Shown here one piece after another: positions 1 to 5,797 of a stretch of DNA of 6,766 nucleotides. The DNA is from DATFFO01 sp035250025 (GTDB lineage: Bacteria; Actinomycetota; Acidimicrobiia; Spongiisociales; ZC4RG35), in NCBI GenBank assembly GCA_035250025.1, contig DATFFO010000116.1, positions 1 through 6,766 on the forward strand, written 5' to 3'. A model generated the notes under the pieces. That model was not told where the DNA came from. It was given only the letters and a program-made list of their open reading frames with translations, and did no database searches. Both the position numbers and the translations under genes were made by a program. Positions within the stretch are counted from its first letter, which is position 1, and every line of letters begins with the position of its first letter.

Positions 1-1
1 C

Positions 2-982
2 CGCACTGCGTCGTACGATGCCGCCATCGTCGGCTGGCTCCACCCGGGCCCGCTGCCCCAGCGCCTGGTGGTCTCCTTGGAGCAGGTCGACATGCTCCGC
101 TACGGCGAGAACCCCCATCAGGCCGGAGCCTCCTATCGCCAGGTCGGGCAGCCGGCCTGGTGGGCCGACGCCAGCCTGGTTCAGGGGAAGGCGATGTCGT
201 TCAACAACCACATCGACGCCGAGGCGGCCTGGCGTTTGGCCTGCCGCTTCGAAGAACCGGCGGTTGTCATCGTCAAGCACACCAATCCGTGCGGGGTCGC
301 CCTGGCGGCCACGGCCGAGGCGGCGTATGCCAGGGCATGGGAATGCGATCCCCAGTCCGCCTTCGGAGGGGTGGTCGGCATCAACCGCCCCCTCGACGCC
401 GCCGTCGCCGGTCAGATCGCCGAGCGCTTCGTGGAAGTGGTGGTCGTCCCCTCGGTCGACGACGAGGCGGCCGCCGTCCTTGCCGCCAAGCCCAACCTGC
501 GGGTACTGGCAGCGACGCCCCCGACCGGCACCGACCTCGACCTCCGCCGCATCGAAGGGGGGTTCGTCGCCCAGCCGCGGGACACGATCGGCGAGGAGAA
601 GTGGAACGTCGTGTCCCGGCGATCTCCCACCGATACCGAGACGGCCGACCTCCGCTTCGCCTGGACGGTGGCCGCCGCCACCAAGTCCAACGCCATCGTC
701 GTGGCCAAGGAGTCCGCCGCCGTCGGTGTCGGCGCCGGGGACCAGAGCCGGGTCGGCGCCGCCCTGCGCGCCCTGGCCCGGGCAGGGACACGCGCCCGGG
801 GGGCGGTGGCTGCCTCCGATGCCTTCTTCCCCTTCCCCGATGGGCTCGAGACCCTGGCCGAGGCAGGTGTCACCGCCATCGTCGAACCGGGCGGCTCCGT
901 ACGCGACGAAGATGTGATCGCCGCCGCCGACGAGGTGGACATGGCGCTGGTCTTCACCGGCACTAGACACTTCCTGCACTGA
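2..982 (+). CDS. purH: Bifunctional purine biosynthesis protein PurH, C-terminal part (AICAR transformylase domain)
   Basis: PurH catalyses the last two steps of de novo IMP synthesis in the cytoplasm: formyl transfer from 10-formyl-tetrahydrofolate to AICAR, then ring closure. The frame is open from base 2, so the N-terminal IMP cyclohydrolase domain lies mostly outside the window; 326 residues remain of a family length near 520. The first visible residues (TASYDAAIVGWL) match the end of the cyclohydrolase domain. LRYGENPHQ (bases 95-121) opens the transformylase domain. Further family motifs are SFNNHIDAEAAW, VKHTNPCGVA with the catalytic Lys-His pair (bases 275-280), AFGGVVGINRPLD, KSNAIVVAKE, GVGAGDQSRV, SDAFFPFPDG and the C-terminal FTGTRHFLH. 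The C-terminus is complete and no key motif is missing. The GTG at base 68 is internal and not a real start. A strong hairpin follows the stop after 6 nt. FolD, which supplies the folate cofactor, is the next gene. Confidence 0.97.
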   Translation, partial: RTASYDAAIVGWLHPGPLPQRLVVSLEQVDMLRYGENPHQAGASYRQVGQPAWWADASLVQGKAMSFNNHIDAEAAWRLACRFEEPAVVIVKHTNPCGVALAATAEAAYARAWECDPQSAFGGVVGINRPLDAAVAGQIAERFVEVVVVPSVDDEAAAVLAAKPNLRVLAATPPTGTDLDLRRIEGGFVAQPRDTIGEEKWNVVSRRSPTDTETADLRFAWTVAAATKSNAIVVAKESAAVGVGAGDQSRVGAALRALARAGTRARGAVAASDAFFPFPDGLETLAEAGVTAIVEPGGSVRDEDVIAAADEVDMALVFTGTRHFLH

Positions 983-984
983 GC

Positions 985-1179
985 TTTGTCCCCCTCGAAG
1001 AGGGGGAAGGTTCCTGCCACCGGAGCGAAGCGGAGGTGGGAGGTAGGGGGATGCCCGAAGGGCAGGGCGAACCCGTCGCGAACTTTTCCTACAGCACGTC
1101 CTGGTGAGAACGATTGCCCCCTACCCCCCGGCTGCGCCGTGGGGTCCCCTTCCCCCTTCGCTCCGCTCAGGGGGACAAA
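985..1179. repeat. 195-bp imperfect inverted-repeat element between purH and folD
   Basis: The purH-folD gap (983-1234, about 250 nt) holds no gene but is highly structured. Its ends are perfect 11-bp terminal inverted repeats, TTTGTCCCCCT at 985-995 and AGGGGGACAAA at 1169-1179. Inside them a second perfect 10-bp block pairs (AGGGGGAAGG at 1001-1010 with 1148-1157), and a third pairs 12 of 13 bases (1038-1050 with 1117-1129). The arms are 66 and 63 nt and enclose a 66-nt centre with its own small hairpin (TGCCC at 1052-1056, GGGCA at 1060-1064). Each arm also folds alone: 989-1007 on the left, and 1151-1157 with 1169-1175 on the right. I see no coding potential and no clear target duplication. 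It could be a dispersed palindromic (REP- or MITE-like) repeat, a two-way terminator, or both. Confidence 0.7.
989..1007 (+). terminator. GC-rich hairpin just after purH
   Basis: TCCCCCTC (989-996) pairs perfectly with GAGGGGGA (1000-1007) around a GAA loop, giving an 8-bp stem that starts 6 nt after the purH stop. No T-run follows, so it is not a classical intrinsic terminator; in high-GC actinobacteria such U-less hairpins are often proposed as terminators or 3' end stabilisers. It is also the outer part of the left arm of the 985-1179 inverted repeat, so the purH terminator and the repeat may be one object. Confidence 0.45.
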
Positions 1180-1207
1180 TTCCGTCTTCCGTCTTCCGTC
1201 TTCCGAC
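1180..1207 (+). repeat. Short tandem repeat, 7-bp unit TTCCGTC, four copies
   Basis: Three exact copies of TTCCGTC (1180-1186, 1187-1193, 1194-1200) are followed by one degenerate copy, TTCCGAC (1201-1207). The array begins at the base directly after the right end of the inverted-repeat element and ends 27 nt before the folD start codon. Such arrays change copy number by slippage, and here that would change the length of the folD leader. No function can be read from the sequence itself. Confidence 0.85.
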
Positions 1208-1223
1208 TCAAGGGACGAAGCTA

Positions 1224-1241
1224 CCGTCAGCTCCGTGACGG
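1224..1241 (+). promoter_or_regulatory. Hairpin straddling the folD start codon
   Basis: CCGTCA (1224-1229) and TGACGG (1236-1241) form a perfect 6-bp stem around the loop GCTCCG. The G of the proposed GTG start lies in the loop and the TG lies in the stem. No strong Shine-Dalgarno sequence precedes this start; the nearest purine-rich stretch, AAGGGACGAAG at 1210-1220, is rather distant. A stem here could hold translation down or tune it. Six-bp palindromes also occur by chance in GC-rich DNA. Confidence 0.35.
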
Positions 1242-2095
1242 CGACGATCCTGGACGGCAAGGCGGTGGCGGCGGCCGTCAAGGGCGAGGTGGCGGTCGAT
1301 GTCGCCCGCACGGATCGCTCGCCGGGGCTGGCGACGGTGCTGGTGGGAGACGATCCGGCCTCCCATGCCTACGTCAGGGGCAAGCGCAAGGACGCGGGGG
1401 AGGTGGGGATCCGCTCCATCCACCACGAGGTGACCGCCGGCGTCACGCAGGAAGAGCTGTTCGAGCTGATCGCCGAGCTCAACGCCGACGACGAGGTCGA
1501 TGGCATCCTCGTGCAGCTCCCGCTGCCCGACCACCTCGACGGTGAGGCGACCGTGGAGCGCCTCGACCCGAGAAAGGATGTCGACGGGCTTCACCCCTTC
1601 AACCTGGGCCAGCTGGTGCTCGACCGCCCCGGACTGCGTCCCTGCACCCCGAGCGGCGTGATCCGCATCCTCGAGCACTATTCGATCCCGACCCGCGGCA
1701 CGAGGGCGGTCGTGATCGGGCGCTCGTTCCTCGTCGGCCGGCCATTGGCTCTCATGCTGTCCGCCAAAGGGGCCGACGCCACGGTGTCGGTGGCGCATTC
1801 GCGGACAACCGACCTGGCCTCGGTGGCGGCCGCGGCCGACATAGTCGTCGCGGCTGTCGGAGTGCCGCGGCTGGTCACGGCCGACTTCATCAAGCCCGGC
1901 GCCACCGTGATTGACGTCGGGATCAACCGGGTCGGCGACCGTCTGGTCGGAGACGTCGCCTTCGACGAGGTGGCGGACGTGGCGGGTGCCATCACCCCGG
2001 TCCCGGGAGGTGTCGGCCCCATGACCCGGGCCATGCTGCTCGCCAACACCGTGGAGGCGGCCAGGCAGCGACATTCCGCCCCCGAGCTTCTATAG
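1235..2095 (+). CDS. folD: Bifunctional methylenetetrahydrofolate dehydrogenase / methenyltetrahydrofolate cyclohydrolase FolD
   Basis: FolD interconverts 5,10-methylene-, 5,10-methenyl- and 10-formyl-tetrahydrofolate in the cytoplasm using NADP(H), feeding purine synthesis and formyl-Met. The 286-residue product matches the usual 280-300. Visible motifs in order: ILDGK near the N-terminus; SHAYVRGKRK, with Tyr46 and catalytic Lys50; GILVQLPLP, with Gln94; RKDVDGLHPFN, with Asp117; PCTPSG (136-141); the dinucleotide-binding GRSFLVGRP (162-170); and PVPGGVGPMTRAML (256-268). The Cys common after the Lys motif is Ala54 here, and the Asn usual in GRSNIVG is Phe165; both look like tolerated variation. 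I chose GTG 1235 because the protein then begins VTATILDGK, aligning with other FolD N-termini. A longer frame back to TTG 986 would translate the repeat element. It follows purH on the same strand, and the pairing makes metabolic sense because FolD supplies PurH's formyl donor. Confidence 0.96.
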   Translation: MTATILDGKAVAAAVKGEVAVDVARTDRSPGLATVLVGDDPASHAYVRGKRKDAGEVGIRSIHHEVTAGVTQEELFELIAELNADDEVDGILVQLPLPDHLDGEATVERLDPRKDVDGLHPFNLGQLVLDRPGLRPCTPSGVIRILEHYSIPTRGTRAVVIGRSFLVGRPLALMLSAKGADATVSVAHSRTTDLASVAAAADIVVAAVGVPRLVTADFIKPGATVIDVGINRVGDRLVGDVAFDEVADVAGAITPVPGGVGPMTRAMLLANTVEAARQRHSAPELL

Positions 2096-2096
2096 T
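2068..2096 (+). promoter_or_regulatory. Probable promoter of the ferredoxin reductase gene
   Basis: TATAGT (2091-2096) matches the TATAAT -10 consensus at 5 of 6 positions. It is one of the few AT-rich spots in the window. GCGACA (2068-2073) lies exactly 17 nt upstream and matches the TTGACA -35 consensus at 4 of 6. The signal overlaps the last codons of folD. It would start transcription near base 2103, leaving a leader of about 33 nt with the AAGGAG ribosome site at 2124-2129. It suggests that the reductase is at least partly uncoupled from folD. Confidence 0.4.
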
Positions 2097-2135
2097 TAAT
2101 CTCAGTATGTGATAGAACGGCGGAAGGAGCCGGCG

Positions 2136-3344
2136 ATGAGCACTGAGAAGTTCGTGGTGGTGGGGGCGAGCCTGACAGGGGCCAAGGCGGTCGAGGCCAT
2201 GCGGTCGGCCGGGTTCGACGGGGAGGTCACGCTCATCGGCGAGGAAGTGGTGCGCCCCTACGAAAGACCTCCCCTCTCCAAGGGCTACTTGCGCGGCGAG
2301 GAGGGCCTCGACAAGGTCTACGTCCACGACGAGGGTTTCTACGCCGAGAACGACATCGACCTGCGCACGGGCACCGTTGCCACCGCCATCCACCCGGATA
2401 CGTCCACAGTGGAGCTCCAGGACGGGTCCATCGTGCCCTTCGACAAGCTCCTACTCGCCACCGGCGCCGCCCCCCGCCGACTCGACGCCGAGGGATCCGA
2501 TCTCGACGGGATCCGTTACCTGCGATCCCTTCAGGATTCCGAAGGCCTGCAGGCCGCCATCCAGGCAGCTTCCCGGGTCGTCGTCGTGGGAGCGGGTTGG
2601 ATCGGGTCGGAGGTCGCCGCCTCGGCCCGCCAGATGGGGCGCGACGTGGCCGTGGTCGAGATGGCCGCCGTCCCTCTCGCGGGAGTGCTGGGCCCGGAGA
2701 TGGGCGAATACTTCGCCCGCCTCCATCGGGACCACGGAGTCGACCTCCACCTGAACACCGGGGTCGAGGGCTTCGTCGGGGACGGCGCCGTCGAGGGGAT
2801 CCGGACCGCGGATGGGAGTGTGATCGAGGGCGACCTGGTCGTGGTCGGCGTCGGGGTCGTACCCCGGGTGGGACTGGCCGAGGCCGCCGGGTTGAAGATC
2901 GACAACGGAGTCGTGGTGGACGAGCACCTCGAATCGAGCATCCCCGGCATCTACGCCGCCGGCGACGTGGCGAATGCGCTCCACCCGCTCTACGGCCGCC
3001 ACCTCCGGGTGGAGCACTGGTCGAACGCCCGCAACCAGGGTGCCGCCGCCGGGCAAAGCATGGCGGAAGGCGGTGTCACATACGACCGCATTCCCTACTT
3101 CTTCTCCGACCAGTACGAGATGGGAATGGAGTACTCGGGGTTCGCCACCGACTGGGACGAGGTCGTGGTCCGAGGAGGTGGCGACGAGTTCATCGCCTTC
3201 TGGCTGAAGGACGGCAAGGTGCTGGCGGGCATGAACGTGAACGTGTGGGACGTGGCCGAGGCGATCCAGGATCTGGCCCGTTCCCGCAAGCCTGTCGACC
3301 GGGATCGCCTGGCCGACCCGACCGTGCCGCTGGACGATCTTTAG
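2136..3344 (+). CDS. FAD-dependent NAD(P)H:ferredoxin/rubredoxin reductase (BphA4/ThcD-like)
   Basis: A 402-residue flavoprotein that would pass electrons from NAD(P)H through FAD to a small iron-sulfur protein, which usually serves a cytochrome P450, a ring-hydroxylating dioxygenase or an alkane hydroxylase. FAD is bound by the N-terminal Rossmann motif GASLTG (10-15), with acidic Glu36-Glu37 ending the next strand, and by RPYERPPLSKGYL (40-52). LLLATGAAPR (105-114) is the usual ATG motif. The second Rossmann fold has GAGWIGSE (152-159); acidic Glu175 at the end of its second strand favours NADH over NADPH. AAGDVA (274-279) carries the FAD-contacting Asp277. The tail PYFFSDQYEMGMEYSG and beyond fits the Reductase_C domain. 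ATG 2136 is chosen for AAGGAG 6 nt upstream; the GTG at 2109 would add nine unrelated residues. No ferredoxin, rubredoxin or oxygenase gene is in the window, so the partner is unknown. Its stop overlaps that of the convergent gene. Confidence 0.9.
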   Translation: MSTEKFVVVGASLTGAKAVEAMRSAGFDGEVTLIGEEVVRPYERPPLSKGYLRGEEGLDKVYVHDEGFYAENDIDLRTGTVATAIHPDTSTVELQDGSIVPFDKLLLATGAAPRRLDAEGSDLDGIRYLRSLQDSEGLQAAIQAASRVVVVGAGWIGSEVAASARQMGRDVAVVEMAAVPLAGVLGPEMGEYFARLHRDHGVDLHLNTGVEGFVGDGAVEGIRTADGSVIEGDLVVVGVGVVPRVGLAEAAGLKIDNGVVVDEHLESSIPGIYAAGDVANALHPLYGRHLRVEHWSNARNQGAAAGQSMAEGGVTYDRIPYFFSDQYEMGMEYSGFATDWDEVVVRGGGDEFIAFWLKDGKVLAGMNVNVWDVAEAIQDLARSRKPVDRDRLADPTVPLDDL

Positions 3345-3724
3345 GGGACCAGCCGGGCGACGTCGAGGCCGATGCCGACCACGAGGAGCACGAACACAAC
3401 CGCGATGAAGGTGGTGTAGCGCCAGCGCAGGCGATGGTCGGCCAGCCAGAAGCGCCGCAGGCTGTTGTATCCGAAGCCGATGGCGATGATGGACAGGGCG
3501 ATGCTCACGGGGGCTGCGACCGTGCCCATGAACCCGATGAACGGCGTGACGATGGGGACCAGGAGATAGGTGATGATGCAGCGGATGCCCGAGATGATGA
3601 TGGAGCTGCGCAGCTTGTTCTGAGCGTCGAAGACGGCGCCGGGAACGGGGTCGCCCTCGATCCGCAGCAACCGCCGCATCACCTGGTCGGCGGCAGAGCG
3701 CTCCGACGAGACGGTGGTGGTCAC
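3341..3724 (-). CDS. Small conserved membrane protein with three predicted helices
   Basis: A 127-residue protein that I cannot assign to a named function. About 40 polar residues (SAADQVMRRLLRIEGDPVPG region) come first. Three hydrophobic stretches then fit membrane helices: about 42-66 (IIISGIRCIITYLLVPIVTP), 68-89 (VAAPVSIALSIIAIGFGYNS) and 103-123 (YTTFIAVVFVLLVVGIGLDV). The second and third are joined by a basic, aromatic loop, RRFWLADHRLRWRY (90-103), which by the positive-inside rule should be cytoplasmic. The sequence resembles small membrane proteins conserved in actinobacteria, some of which sit near folD, but I see no decisive family signature. GTG 3724 is preferred because a TACCAT box lies 7 nt ahead of it, suggesting a leaderless start; ATG 3679 (Met16) is the alternative. 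The TAA stop shares 4 nt with the TAG of the reductase gene on the other strand. It is divergent from icd. Confidence 0.75.
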   Translation of the reverse strand: MTTTVSSERSAADQVMRRLLRIEGDPVPGAVFDAQNKLRSSIIISGIRCIITYLLVPIVTPFIGFMGTVAAPVSIALSIIAIGFGYNSLRRFWLADHRLRWRYTTFIAVVFVLLVVGIGLDVARLVP

Positions 3725-3731
3725 GGCGGGG

Positions 3732-3737
3732 ATGGTA
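3732..3737 (-). promoter_or_regulatory. Possible -10 box for a leaderless start of the small membrane protein
   Basis: On the minus strand TACCAT (TAnnAT pattern, 4 of 6 against TATAAT) ends 7 nt before GTG 3724. No Shine-Dalgarno sequence lies between. That distance would place the transcription start at or within a base of the G of the start codon, as in the leaderless mRNAs common in actinobacteria. No good -35 box is seen 17-18 nt upstream. Confidence 0.3.
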
Positions 3738-3772
3738 GGGGAGCAGCGGACAAGCGAGAACCGGGGGTCCGG

Positions 3773-3778
3773 TACCCT
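3773..3778 (+). promoter_or_regulatory. Possible -10 box of the icd promoter
   Basis: The 84-nt divergent gap (3725-3808) must hold promoters for both genes unless transcription enters from elsewhere. On the plus strand TACCCT (TAnnnT pattern) lies 30 nt before ATG 3809 and would give a leader of roughly 20-25 nt that includes the AGGAG ribosome site at 3798-3802. A weak GGACA sits at 3748-3752, too far away for ideal spacing. The call rests on position more than on sequence match. Confidence 0.22.
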
Positions 3779-3808
3779 CAGCCCCCAAACGTCATCTAGG
3801 AGTCACGA

Positions 3809-5011
3809 ATGGCAACCCCAGTAACGATGGGCGACGGCGGCCTCACCGTCCCCAACGATCCCATCATCCCGTTCATCGAGGGCGACGGCATCGGCCCCGA
3901 CATCTGGGCCGCCGCGGTGCGTGTCCTCGACGCCGCCGTCGAGAAGGCCTATGCCGGAGACCGGGCTATTGCCTGGAAAGAAGTGCTTGCCGGCGAGAAG
4001 GCCTACAACGAGGTGGGGTCCTGGCTCCCCGACGAGACCGTCGACGCCTTCCGCACCTACCTGGTCGGCATCAAAGGGCCCCTGACTACCCCCGTCGGCG
4101 GTGGCATCCGCTCCCTCAATGTCGCCCTGCGCCAGACGCTTGACCTCTACGCCTGCGTCCGCCCGGTGCGCTGGTTCCAGGGAGTGCCGTCGCCGGTCAA
4201 GCGTCCCGAGGATGTCGACATGGTCATCTTCCGCGAGAACACCGAGGACGTGTACGCCGGCAAGGAACTTGAGGCCAACAGCGAAGCGGCCGCCAAGCTC
4301 CTCGACTTCCTCGACCAGGAGTACGGCTGGGACATCCGGCCCGACTCGGGTCTGGGGATCAAGCCGATCTCGATCACCGGTTCCAAGCGGCTCATCCGGG
4401 CGGCGATCCGCCACGCCCTGGCCAACAACCGGCGCTCGGTGACGCTCGTCCACAAGGGCAACATCATGAAGTTCACCGAGGGCGCCTTCCGCACCTGGGG
4501 CTACGACCTGGTGCGTGAGGAGTTCTCCGACGTGGCCGTCTCCTGGGAGGACTCCGGGGGAGAGCCGGGCGACAAGCTGCTGGTACAGGACGTGATCGCC
4601 GACGCCATGCTCCAACAGGTCCTGACCCGTCCCGCCAATTACGACGTCATCGCCACCATGAACCTCAACGGGGACTTCATCTCCGACGCCCTCGCCGCCC
4701 AGGTGGGGGGCATCGGCATCGCCCCTGGCGGCAACATCAACTACGACACCGGGTTCGCCGTCTTCGAGGCCACCCACGGCACCGCCCCCAAGTACGCCGG
4801 CCAGGACAAGGTCAACCCCGGGTCCGTCATCCTCTCGGGCGAGATGATGTTCCGATATCTCGGGTGGGGCGAGGCCGCCGACCTCATCGTCAAGGGTCTC
4901 GAGGCTGCCATCGGCGACAAAATCGTCACCTACGACTTCGCCCGCCTCATGGAAGGCGCCAAGGAAGTCAAGACTTCCGAGTTCGGCACCGCGGTCATCG
5001 ACAGGATGTGA
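3809..5011 (+). CDS. icd: NADP-dependent isocitrate dehydrogenase, homodimeric Escherichia coli type
   Basis: Icd oxidises and decarboxylates isocitrate to 2-oxoglutarate in the TCA cycle, producing NADPH in the cytoplasm. The 400-residue product aligns along its length with the 416-residue E. coli enzyme. FIEGDGIG (22-29) opens the core. GGGIRSLNVALRQ (97-109) carries Ser102, Asn104 and Arg108, equivalent to E. coli Ser113, Asn115 and Arg119. Arg118, Arg142 and Tyr149 complete the isocitrate site, with Lys216 (E. coli Lys230) and metal ligands Asp265, Asp289 and Asp293. ATHGTAPKYAGQDK (321-334) includes Lys328-Tyr329, and TYDFARLM (374-381) includes Tyr375 and Arg379; these four select NADP over NAD. 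ATG 3809 has AGGAG 6 nt upstream. Ser113 is the AceK phosphorylation site in E. coli; whether this organism has an AceK is not visible. Many actinobacteria use the unrelated monomeric enzyme, so the E. coli type is worth noting. It converges on the Bax inhibitor-like gene. Confidence 0.97.
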   Translation: MATPVTMGDGGLTVPNDPIIPFIEGDGIGPDIWAAAVRVLDAAVEKAYAGDRAIAWKEVLAGEKAYNEVGSWLPDETVDAFRTYLVGIKGPLTTPVGGGIRSLNVALRQTLDLYACVRPVRWFQGVPSPVKRPEDVDMVIFRENTEDVYAGKELEANSEAAAKLLDFLDQEYGWDIRPDSGLGIKPISITGSKRLIRAAIRHALANNRRSVTLVHKGNIMKFTEGAFRTWGYDLVREEFSDVAVSWEDSGGEPGDKLLVQDVIADAMLQQVLTRPANYDVIATMNLNGDFISDALAAQVGGIGIAPGGNINYDTGFAVFEATHGTAPKYAGQDKVNPGSVILSGEMMFRYLGWGEAADLIVKGLEAAIGDKIVTYDFARLMEGAKEVKTSEFGTAVIDRM

Positions 5012-5033
5012 TCGCGCCGGGACAGGGTGCGTG

Positions 5034-5051
5034 GCCGAACCCAGGGTTGGC
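5034..5051. terminator. Weak hairpin between the convergent icd and Bax inhibitor-like genes
   Basis: The 53-nt gap (5012-5064) separates two convergent stops. Within it GCC plus AACC (5034-5036, 5038-5041) pairs with GGTTGGC (5045-5051) around a CAG loop, leaving one bulged G (5037): a 7-bp stem that works on both strands. There is no T-run on either side, so it is a candidate two-way terminator by position and fold only. Confidence 0.3.
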
Positions 5052-5064
5052 GCCCGCCGAGTCT

Positions 5065-5790
5065 CTAGTCGCGGCTCTGGATCTTGGCCAGGAGGCGGAG
5101 GATCTCCAGGTAGAGCCACACCAGGGTGACCATCAGGCCCATGGCGGCGAACCAGTTCATCCAGTCGGGGGCGTTGGAGCGCACCCCGTTCTCGATGAGG
5201 TCGAAGTCGAGCAGCAGGTTGAAGGCGGCGATCCCGGCCACGACGACCGAGAAGAGGATCCCCCATGGGCCCGAGTCCCACACCAGGGGCATCGACCAGC
5301 CGAACATCGATCCGATCAGCGAGATGACGTAGAAGCCGAGGATGCCCAGCGTGGCCCCGACCACGATCGAACGGAGGCGCTGGGTCACCTTGATGACCCG
5401 GGAGACATAGAGGAGCAGCATCACGGCGAACACGACCGCCGTGGCCAGGACCGCCTGGAGGACGATGCCCGAGAACCGGTCCTCGTACAGCCGCGAGATG
5501 TATCCCAGCACCACGCCTTCCAGTAGCGCATAGGGGATCGCCAGGTACTGGGCCAGGCGCGGCTTCACCATGGCGACGATCACCAGTCCCAGCCCGCCCA
5601 GGAGCCCCGCCCACAGCACCCAGACCGGCCACGTGTCAGCGTTCATCCAGGCCACCGCTCCGGCGGCGACAGCCGCCAGCAGCAGGGCGAAGGTGTTGCG
5701 AACGGTCTCGCCCACCGTCATCCCCGGCGTCGTGACCACCGGAGGCATGGCCGTGGTCTCGAGGCGCCGGGAGAGCATCGGGTTGGACAT
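5065..5790 (-). CDS. Bax inhibitor-1/YccA family integral membrane protein
   Basis: A 241-residue protein of the actinobacterial Bax inhibitor-1-like branch (Pfam BaxI_1 type), expected in the cytoplasmic membrane. It has a short polar N-terminus (MSNPMLSRRLE) and seven hydrophobic stretches, about 32-50, 54-75, 80-98, 109-130, 142-164, 175-195 and 213-234. The last inter-helix region has NLLLDFDLIENG (191-202), with Asp195 and Asp197 in the place where this superfamily keeps conserved acidic residues. The Bacillus homologue YetJ is a pH-sensitive calcium leak channel that uses a pair of aspartates; calcium leak here is inference by homology only, and most bacterial members have no known role. 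ATG 5790 has no ribosome site but a TATCAT box 7 nt ahead, which suggests a leaderless mRNA. Upstream lies the 166-bp inverted-repeat element. The gene converges on icd. No link to its neighbours' functions is evident. Confidence 0.9.
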   Translation of the reverse strand: MSNPMLSRRLETTAMPPVVTTPGMTVGETVRNTFALLLAAVAAGAVAWMNADTWPVWVLWAGLLGGLGLVIVAMVKPRLAQYLAIPYALLEGVVLGYISRLYEDRFSGIVLQAVLATAVVFAVMLLLYVSRVIKVTQRLRSIVVGATLGILGFYVISLIGSMFGWSMPLVWDSGPWGILFSVVVAGIAAFNLLLDFDLIENGVRSNAPDWMNWFAAMGLMVTLVWLYLEILRLLAKIQSRD

Positions 5791-5797
5791 GAACTGG

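Noticed and set aside
1180..1207. Tandem repeats considered as a CRISPR array
   Set aside because: The units are 7 bp and directly adjacent, with no spacers and no cas genes nearby.
986..1234. Extension of folD upstream to a TTG at 986
   Set aside because: The added 83 residues would translate the inverted-repeat element and the tandem array, and no FolD has such an N-terminal region. GTG 1235 matches the family N-terminus.
412..1311. A 299-codon minus-strand frame across purH and the intergenic element
   Set aside because: It spans a real gene and a palindromic repeat and shows no recognisable motif.
2109..2135. GTG 2109 as start of the reductase
   Set aside because: It adds nine residues unrelated to the family, has no ribosome site, and would contain the good AAGGAG site of ATG 2136.
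2451..3788. A 445-codon open frame on the minus strand opposite the reductase
   Set aside because: It is antisense to the well-supported flavoprotein gene, His/Arg/Pro-rich and without motifs; it is explained by codon bias.
3725..3808. Search for a riboswitch or operator in the divergent icd upstream region
   Set aside because: Only short, weak palindromes such as GGGT-CCG-GTACCC are present; nothing matches a known riboswitch or a convincing operator.
3803..5632. A 609-codon open frame on the minus strand across icd and part of the Bax inhibitor-like gene
   Set aside because: It runs antisense to the clear icd gene and out of frame with the membrane-protein gene. Its product is a low-complexity, Gly/Asp/Val/Arg-rich sequence with no domain, typical of GC-rich shadow frames.
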